Below are positions 43,046 through 48,441 of a DNA stretch of 51,087 bases, piece after piece. The DNA lies in contig JADIIM010000029.1 in assembly GCA_015351705.1 (NCBI GenBank), forward strand, positions 1 to 51,087, read 5' to 3'. The DNA is from Aeromicrobium sp. (lineage in GTDB: Bacteria; Actinomycetota; Coriobacteriia; Anaerosomatales; Anaerosomataceae). The translations under genes were made by a program, and so were the position numbers. The stretch's first letter is position 1, and each line of letters opens with the position of its first letter. The notes below the pieces were generated by a model, which saw only the letters and a program-made list of their open reading frames with translations, searched no databases and had not been told where the DNA came from.

Positions 43046-44212
43046 ATGTCACGGCTCAAGCGTCTGCTGACCGACCCGGCCGCACGGCCGCGACTCATGA
43101 TGTGGCTGGGAGTGCTGGCTGTCGCCGCACTCGTCTTCACCGCCGTCAGCACCATCGGCACGTCCACCAACTGGTTCTGCACGCAACCGTGCCACATGGT
43201 GCACGATGACAACACGCAGGCCTTCGACCAGGGATCCCACGTGATGGTCTCCTGTGTCTCGTGCCATGAGCCGGTGAACGGCAGCCCACTGACCTTCCTC
43301 CTCCTGAAGCTGGAGGTCGCCCCCGACCTCATCCCCACGATCATGGGCACGTTCCACCTGCCGATGAACGAGAACAGCGCGATCGGCTTCGAGATGACCG
43401 ACGACTACTGCACGCAATGTCACTCGCTGAACACCCGGACGGTCACGCCCACCCGGGGGATCATCATCAACCACGATGTCCACACGCTGAAGGGCATCAC
43501 CTGCACGTCATGCCACAATCGCGTGGCTCACCCGGAGGACGGCCTCGTCTGGATGCTGGAGGGCTCGAAGGCCCACGAGGACTGGATGGTCATGGACGCG
43601 TGCTTCCGCTGCCACGGACTCGAGCCGGCCGCAGAGGCGCCGGGCGCCTGCGCGGCGTGCCACCCGGTCGGCTTCGATCTGGTGCCGTCCAGTCATGACG
43701 CCGACGGCTGGTACGAGCCGTTCGGCGCGAGCGGCGGACACGCCGCGGCCTACGCGGAGGAGGCCTCACGTGTTGCCGAGGCCGAGGTGTGGGCGGCCGG
43801 CTTTGGCGAGATCGAGCACCTTGCCACCTGGGACATGGGCTACGAGCAGACGGTGAACACGTGCTACACGTGCCACCTGAAGGCCTTCTGCACGGACTGT
43901 CACGGACTTGAGATGCCGCACCCGGCCGGGTTCGAGCGCGAGCATGGCGCCATCGGGCTGGCCGAGCCCGACACGTGCGCCGCCTGTCACGCACGCAGTG
44001 AGGCCGAGGCTGCCGCTGCGGGTTTCTGCAACGCGTGCCACCATCCGCAGGGCGACGCCGCCAGACCGTGGCTGCAGCAGCACAACGGCGTGGTGGGCCG
44101 AGAAGGCGCGCGACAGTGCTTCGACTGCCATGACCCGGCGTACTGCGCGGCGTGTCATGTCAGCGGTCCGGACGCAGCGGAGCGCTACATGAGGGACAGA
44201 GCTGGGGACTGA
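43046..44212 (+). CDS. membrane-anchored 12-heme cytochrome c, NapC/NrfH-like N-terminus
   Basis: A 388-residue protein with one N-terminal membrane helix (about 18-38) and a large extracytoplasmic part. I count eleven CxxCH sites (CVSCH, CTQCH, CTSCH, CFRCH, CAACH, CYTCH, CTDCH, CAACH, CNACH, CFDCH, CAACH) plus a first site 'CTQPCHM' (45-51) spaced CX3CH. The anchor and first four sites resemble NapC/NrfH quinol dehydrogenases, so it probably takes electrons from menaquinol to an outer acceptor. NrfA at 10.6 kb is one candidate. ATG 43046 follows GAGGTG by 8 bases. Confidence 0.92.
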   Translation: MSRLKRLLTDPAARPRLMMWLGVLAVAALVFTAVSTIGTSTNWFCTQPCHMVHDDNTQAFDQGSHVMVSCVSCHEPVNGSPLTFLLLKLEVAPDLIPTIMGTFHLPMNENSAIGFEMTDDYCTQCHSLNTRTVTPTRGIIINHDVHTLKGITCTSCHNRVAHPEDGLVWMLEGSKAHEDWMVMDACFRCHGLEPAAEAPGACAACHPVGFDLVPSSHDADGWYEPFGASGGHAAAYAEEASRVAEAEVWAAGFGEIEHLATWDMGYEQTVNTCYTCHLKAFCTDCHGLEMPHPAGFEREHGAIGLAEPDTCAACHARSEAEAAAAGFCNACHHPQGDAARPWLQQHNGVVGREGARQCFDCHDPAYCAACHVSGPDAAERYMRDRAGD

Positions 44213-44257
44213 GCGCCGCATCCTGCCGCGGCCTGGAGCGTCCGTGCGAGAACGGAC

Positions 44258-44701
44258 CTACGCGTCGAGGTCGGCGGATCGACGCGTGGGAGGCTCGGCC
44301 GAGATGGCCCGCGCCCGGACGAAGTCGATCAGGTGGCGGTCCTGCTCGTGGACGTGGGTGGCCAGCCAGTCGCGGAGCAGCTCGGCGAGCGGCCGCATGC
44401 TGGTGAGGTCCCCGGCGCGGAACTCGAGGACCGCGGCGCGCGCCGCCTCGGCGAGTCTCGCATGATCTGCGATGTGGTCTGCGGCGCGGACCGGATCGTA
44501 GCCGGACCGGCGCATAAGGTCCTCTTCCGTCAGGAAGTGACAGTCCACGTGGTCCATCAGCCGCTCGAGCACCCGCATGAGCTCGTCCGGCCGGTCGTCT
44601 GCGGCGTCGATGTCATCGACGAGCTCGTGGATGTCCCGGTGCTGTTTGTCGACGAGGGGATCGCCCGTCTCAAGCGAGGGTTCCCAACGCGGCTCGGTCA
44701 T
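44258..44701 (-). CDS. bacteriohemerythrin (second copy)
   Basis: A 147-residue hemerythrin with all di-iron ligands: 'DKQHRDIHEL', 'HFLTEEDLM', 'HIADHARL', and 'HVHEQDRHLIDFV'. AAGGAG precedes ATG 44701. It is only moderately similar to the copy at 24.8 kb, so the two are not a recent duplication. It is convergent with the 12-heme cytochrome gene. O2 scavenging near a respiratory enzyme is a reasonable guess. Confidence 0.93.
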   Translation of the reverse strand: MTEPRWEPSLETGDPLVDKQHRDIHELVDDIDAADDRPDELMRVLERLMDHVDCHFLTEEDLMRRSGYDPVRAADHIADHARLAEAARAAVLEFRAGDLTSMRPLAELLRDWLATHVHEQDRHLIDFVRARAISAEPPTRRSADLDA

Positions 44702-44812
44702 CGGGCTCCTTCCTGACATCGGCGTGTTCCACAGCGGATGTGCTTGCGACCCATCTTGGCAGTTACACGGCGACGACGTCCACCTCCCGGCGCACCGGCC
44801 CGGCAACGGGAA

Positions 44813-44838
44813 CGGGACCGTCCGGTCAGACGGTCCCG
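44813..44838 (-). terminator. terminator after tRNA-Val
   Basis: A perfect 10-bp stem (44813-44822 with 44829-44838), loop of 6 bases, directly downstream of the tRNA on the minus strand, followed by TTCCCGTTGCC. Confidence 0.7.
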
Positions 44839-44847
44839 CTGTGCGAC

Positions 44848-44922
44848 TGGTGGGCGATGAGGGATTTGAACCCCCGACTTCCTCCTTGTAAGGGAGGCAC
44901 TCTCCCGCTGAGTTAATCGCCC
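44848..44922 (-). tRNA. tRNA-Val (TAC)
   Basis: A 75-base cloverleaf on the minus strand. Acceptor GGGCGAT/ATCGCCC. Anticodon stem CCTCC/GGAGG surrounds loop CTTACAA, anticodon TAC. T-loop TTCAAAT, discriminator A, encoded CCA. Confidence 0.97.
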
Positions 44923-44960
44923 GCTGGTGGTGCGGGTGCCATTCTATCAGCATGTGCACG

Positions 44961-44992
44961 AAGCAGGGCCCCGCAGTTGCGGGGCCCTGCTT
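44961..44992 (-). terminator. terminator of the cell-wall-binding protein gene
   Basis: A 13-15-bp perfect GC-rich stem (44961-44975 with 44978-44992) 32 bases downstream of the minus-strand stop at 45024. Strongest hairpin in the window. Confidence 0.85.
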
Positions 44993-45023
44993 GTCAGTAC
45001 CGTGCGGTCGTGCCGCCCGTACG

Positions 45024-47246
45024 CTAGTACAGGCAAGCGGCGATCGCGTTCCTGACCGCCTGCGAGATGGCGACGAGGCCACCCGCGTAGCGGACCTGCG
45101 AGATCTGCTCCTTGTTGGCTTCGAGCGCGGCCTTGGTCTGAGCCGGCAGGAAGCTCGGGGACGTGAGCATCATCACGTTCCCGTTCGGCCCGAGCGCCGC
45201 GCCGAGCGCGAGTGCGTCCGGGTAGTTGTCGCCGGTGGCGATGCCGACCGTATCGACGCTCATGCCGAGGTTGTCGACGCCCCAGTCGGCGACCTTGGCC
45301 GCGGTGTCGTAGCGGTTCGACCCGCCGATGCGCTCGTCCTCGACCACGCCGAGCGCCGCGACCTGGCTGCCGACCTCAAGCGGAACGGCCACCGAGCCGC
45401 CCAGAACGATGACGGTCTCCACGCCAAGGTCGCTCATGCACGCCTCGGTCTCATCAAGAAGCCCCGTGGACTCCGAGAGGAAGACCGGCCAGCCGGCCCA
45501 TGCGGCAAGCGGGGAAGCGGCAAGCGCGTCGGGGAAGTTGCGGCCGGTCGTGACGAACGCCGTGCCGTCCCAGCCCTCATCCAGGTGCAAGACGAGCTCC
45601 TCGGCGATCAGGCACGCCGTCTCAAAGCGGTCCTCTCCGCCAAGACGCATGGTCTCCATGCCGAACTGGTCCCACAGCGCCTGCTCCACGTTGGCCGGGA
45701 TAGCGCTCTCTCCACCGAGGATGATGGCGTAGCTGGCGCCGAGGCGCTCGATCTCCGCCGCAACGTCTGCAGGCAGCTGCCACGCCACGCCGTTCTCAAC
45801 AGCACCGATCGCGACCTCGGCCGGAGAGGCCTGGTCGACGAGCAGGATCGGGCCGCCGTAGGCGGACGCGAGCGGGGCGCCGGTCAGCGCGTCCGGCCAG
45901 TTCTTGCCGGTGGCGATCACCACGGTATCGGCACCCAGCGGGAAGCTCTCACGCGAGATGTCGATGGCGGTCTGGTAGCGCGTGGCGCCCTGAAGCGGCA
46001 TCTTCTGTGTGGACACCGTGCCCGTGCCGAGGTACTTGGCGTACAGGTCGGCGTTGGAGTCATCGCCGTCCCACGGCCGGTGATCGTGCCAGTAGACCCA
46101 GCCGGCGTCAGTGGTCGAACGCCCGGCGTACTTGAACCACTCCTCGGAGATGGTGGCCTTGACCTCCGCTGCGGCCTCGAGCTCCTCGAGCGTCATCTTC
46201 TCGCCGTCAGCGGCAGCATCGACGGCATCCATGCCGGAGCCGAACTCCGCCGCAACGAGGAGGACTTCCTCCTCGTTGGCGATGTCGTAGCCCCAGACCT
46301 CCATCGAACCGCTGCGGCGGTCGGTCCACGTCACCCAGCCGTCGGAGACGACCGGATGCCAGCAGCTGTTCGTGGCGCTCGGATCACGCAGGTCGGTGAC
46401 CTCGCCGGTCGCGATGTCGTACATCTTGATCGTGTCGCGATTCCACCCACTGCTCCCGTTCCATCCATAGGAGTACTCGTTGAACACGACCTTGCCGTCA
46501 CCGACGTGGGGGTCGTAGTTGTGGACGTACTCGTAATCGTACGGCGGGCTCGGGTTGGAGTACGCCACGCCCTCTGCCACGCATGTCGCCTCATCGGAGG
46601 CGATGTCGTAGAGGTAGACGCTATAGTGACCACCGCTCGGAGTGGTGCGCTCGTCCCGCCATGCGATGTAGTTCTCCCACACGGTGGATTCACGCTGATT
46701 CGCGGGCCCAGGCGCCACAGCGCGCGCCTCGCCGGTCTTGAGGTTCTTCATCCAGATCGTACCTGGTGAGGAGCGCCAGTCGTTCCACGTGACGATATCG
46801 CCGTAGATGTAGGGGTTGCCCTGCCCATTCGGCGCGTCGCAAATCAGCGTCTCTACACCGGTGGCGATATCGTACATGTAGATATCGCACTCGGTCTCGT
46901 CGTAGTTGCGCTGATCGGAGTAGACCACACGCGTACCGGAGACGGCGGGGTTCGACTGCTCCCACAGCCCCTTGTTCTCAGGGGTGACCGCGAAGTCGCG
47001 TCCCGTTTCCATGTTGTAGACGCGGATGTGCGGCTCGCCCTCCCCGACGCCCATGTAGTCGTAGCGGCCGTCCTTGTAGGCCACATACGGCCAGTCGGCG
47101 TCCGGCTGTACCTGACCGCCCGGCGCCACCACCAGCGGGTACTCATCGTTGATGGCGCGCTCGCCGAATGCCGACAGCGCCCCAAAGGGCAGTAGCCCTA
47201 CCACCATGATGACGATGAGTGCGGTTCTTCGTACACGTGAACCCAT
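45024..47246 (-). CDS. secreted beta-propeller protein with three cell-wall-binding (CWB2) repeats
   Basis: A 740-residue exported protein. The signal peptide is 'TALIVIMVVGLLPFGALSAFG'-like (about 8-28). Residues 35-420 form TolB/YVTN-like propeller blades ('VVYSDQRNYDETECDIYMYD', 'WVTWTDRRSGSMEVWGYD', 'WVYWHDHRPWDG'). The last 310 residues carry three CWB2 repeats, each opening like 'RYQTAIDIS', 'RFETACLIAEE', 'RYDTAAKVAD' and containing 'NWPDAL/NFPDAL/NYPDAL' and 'ILGG/VLGG/YAGG'. CWB2 repeats hold proteins on the cell wall. GGAGG precedes ATG 47246. Role of the propeller (adhesion or ligand binding) is unknown. Confidence 0.92.
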   Translation of the reverse strand: MGSRVRRTALIVIMVVGLLPFGALSAFGERAINDEYPLVVAPGGQVQPDADWPYVAYKDGRYDYMGVGEGEPHIRVYNMETGRDFAVTPENKGLWEQSNPAVSGTRVVYSDQRNYDETECDIYMYDIATGVETLICDAPNGQGNPYIYGDIVTWNDWRSSPGTIWMKNLKTGEARAVAPGPANQRESTVWENYIAWRDERTTPSGGHYSVYLYDIASDEATCVAEGVAYSNPSPPYDYEYVHNYDPHVGDGKVVFNEYSYGWNGSSGWNRDTIKMYDIATGEVTDLRDPSATNSCWHPVVSDGWVTWTDRRSGSMEVWGYDIANEEEVLLVAAEFGSGMDAVDAAADGEKMTLEELEAAAEVKATISEEWFKYAGRSTTDAGWVYWHDHRPWDGDDSNADLYAKYLGTGTVSTQKMPLQGATRYQTAIDISRESFPLGADTVVIATGKNWPDALTGAPLASAYGGPILLVDQASPAEVAIGAVENGVAWQLPADVAAEIERLGASYAIILGGESAIPANVEQALWDQFGMETMRLGGEDRFETACLIAEELVLHLDEGWDGTAFVTTGRNFPDALAASPLAAWAGWPVFLSESTGLLDETEACMSDLGVETVIVLGGSVAVPLEVGSQVAALGVVEDERIGGSNRYDTAAKVADWGVDNLGMSVDTVGIATGDNYPDALALGAALGPNGNVMMLTSPSFLPAQTKAALEANKEQISQVRYAGGLVAISQAVRNAIAACLY

Positions 47247-47342
47247 GTGCCTCCCCTTCCACCCGTCGACCCGCGCGAGTCATCGCGCGGCGCCCCTCCG
47301 TTCAACCACTATGTGTCAAGCATCGCCCGACAGGGACTCCGT

Positions 47343-47765
47343 TCACCGACTTTCGAGAACATTTCTGAGTCTGGTCAGATCCGTTCGGGCCAGCCTCTCC
47401 GCCTCGGCCACGATACGGCCCTCGGCCAGTTGTGCGACACCGCCCGGGTCGGCGGAGAACGACATGCCCACGCGCGTGCCCCCGCTCTCCGCGAGGCACT
47501 GGAACGCGAAGCGTGCGCGATACGGGTTGGACAGCCGTAGCGCGAAGCGCTCGGGCGGCGCGTACTCGGAAACCTCGAGCTCGATCGTGGCGCTACGCCC
47601 GCCGAACGAGTAGGTCTGCGTGACCCGGTCGCCAGTGCCCGCGACGGTGCCGCGAGAGGCGGTGAGGTGGCTGCGCCACAGCCGGTCGTTCGCCGGGTCG
47701 GTGATGAAGGAGAAGACCTCCTCGCGCGGCCGGGCGATCAGAACGCTGGCACGCGCGCTGATCAT
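47343..47765 (-). CDS. SRPBCC-fold (polyketide cyclase/START-like) protein
   Basis: A 140-residue soluble protein: 'ARASVLIARPREEVFSFITDP' at the N-terminus, 'YSFGGRSATIELEVSEYAPPERFALRLSNP' spanning residues about 57-86, and a long C-terminal helix. This is the SRPBCC hydrophobic-ligand-binding fold, often of unknown ligand. Its ATG overlaps the stop of the upstream small membrane protein gene (ATGA), so they are co-translated. Confidence 0.85.
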   Translation of the reverse strand: MISARASVLIARPREEVFSFITDPANDRLWRSHLTASRGTVAGTGDRVTQTYSFGGRSATIELEVSEYAPPERFALRLSNPYRARFAFQCLAESGGTRVGMSFSADPGGVAQLAEGRIVAEAERLARTDLTRLRNVLESR

Positions 47766-47971
47766 GAGTCGCCGCCTGCCCGTCGCAGCCCAAGACCGAC
47801 GGCGATCATCCCCAGACCTGCCGCGATAGAGGCGATGCCGGGACCGGGGCAGACGAGCATGGGTACGCCGATCGCAACGAGTGCGATGCCGACGGCGACA
47901 CTCACGCAACCAGGGCGGCCGGTAGGCGACGGCGGCTCCTGCATATCAGGGGTTCGCGGCGCAGTGTCCAT
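47762..47971 (-). CDS. small two-helix membrane protein
   Basis: A 69-residue protein with a soluble Pro-rich N-terminus of about 20 residues and two hydrophobic segments ('VSVAVGIALVAIGVPMLV' and 'GIASIAAGLGMIAVGLGL'), ending in Arg/Asp residues. The 'GPG' turn resembles small transmembrane proteins of the PGPGW type. ATG 47971 has only a weak AGG. It is coupled to the SRPBCC gene. Confidence 0.7.
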   Translation of the reverse strand: MDTAPRTPDMQEPPSPTGRPGCVSVAVGIALVAIGVPMLVCPGPGIASIAAGLGMIAVGLGLRRAGGDS

Positions 47972-48054
47972 ACCTGGTAGGTACCCGCAGAAGCTCCGGG
48001 GACACGCGATCAGGGCGGGGCTTCAGGTGGCCAGCGAACGGGTTGTGAGAAACG

Positions 48055-48086
48055 CAGGGGAGCCGCCCCCTTGGACGACTCCCCTG
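48055..48086. terminator. hairpin beside a tRNA 3' fragment
   Basis: An 8-bp stem CAGGGGAG/CTCCCCTG with a 16-base loop, 9 bases beyond the CCA end of the tRNA-like fragment. It looks like the terminator of a lost tRNA gene. Confidence 0.45.
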
Positions 48087-48094
48087 TGAACGTC

Positions 48095-48124
48095 TGGTGC
48101 CCCCAAGGGAATTCGAATCCCGAT
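48095..48124 (-). other. 3' fragment of a tRNA gene, probable attachment-site remnant
   Basis: On the minus strand, CGGGATTCGAATTCCCT reads as a T-arm (one mismatch at the stem end), followed by TGGGGGC, discriminator A and CCA. No matching 5' acceptor (GCCCCCA) or anticodon arm is found upstream within 200 bases. This is the typical leftover when an element integrates into a tRNA 3' end. Confidence 0.55.
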
Positions 48125-48137
48125 AGTGCTTGTGACT

Positions 48138-48220
48138 ATTGGGACTACTTGGGACTCGTTGGTACTCAAGAGCTGCGGCGAGTCCCAATAGGTACCAACA
48201 AGTCCCAACGAGTACCATGT
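48138..48220. repeat. 10-bp-phased repeat array, direct then inverted
   Basis: Three consecutive 10-base units of the form nTTGG(G/T)ACTn (48138-48167) are followed by a 13-base spacer and then four units of the reverse complement, AGT(C/A)CCAnn or GGTACCAnn (48181-48220). All are spaced exactly 10 bases. The region can also fold as an imperfect hairpin. It may be a protein-binding array (recombinase or regulator) of an integrated element. Confidence 0.75.
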
Positions 48221-48224
48221 ATTT

Positions 48225-48248
48225 GGGCGACAAATCGGGCGACAAATC
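48225..48248. repeat. 12-bp tandem repeat
   Basis: GGGCGACAAATC occurs twice without a gap (48225-48236, 48237-48248), just after the phased array. The rest of the 470-base gene-free gap (47972-48441) shows nothing else I can name. Confidence 0.7.
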
Positions 48249-48441
48249 GTGACGCGATTTCGGCGCGAGTGCCTCCGTCAAACCTGGGGCGTTTCACGCC
48301 TGGTGTGGCACGGTCCACCGTAGCGGCACAGCGCACAGTCCATCTCGTAGTGGCCGACCAAGAACCCACCGCCATGGAAGTTGATGCAGGCCGGCGGGAG
48401 ATCTTCGGTCTCGCTAGCAGCGACCGCCATCGGGTCGCGCC

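Noticed and set aside
44952-46769. 605-codon open frame on the plus strand opposite the cell-wall-binding gene
   Set aside because: Antisense shadow in GC-rich DNA; the minus-strand gene has signal peptide, CWB2 repeats, ribosome site and terminator.
48138-48248. CRISPR array
   Set aside because: Units are 10-12 bases, contiguous and partly inverted, with no unique spacers; no cas genes nearby.
48023-48281. Protein-coding frames through the phased-repeat region
   Set aside because: Several frames of 60-110 codons are open, but their composition follows the repeats and there is no ribosome site; at most a ghost of an integrase C-terminus.
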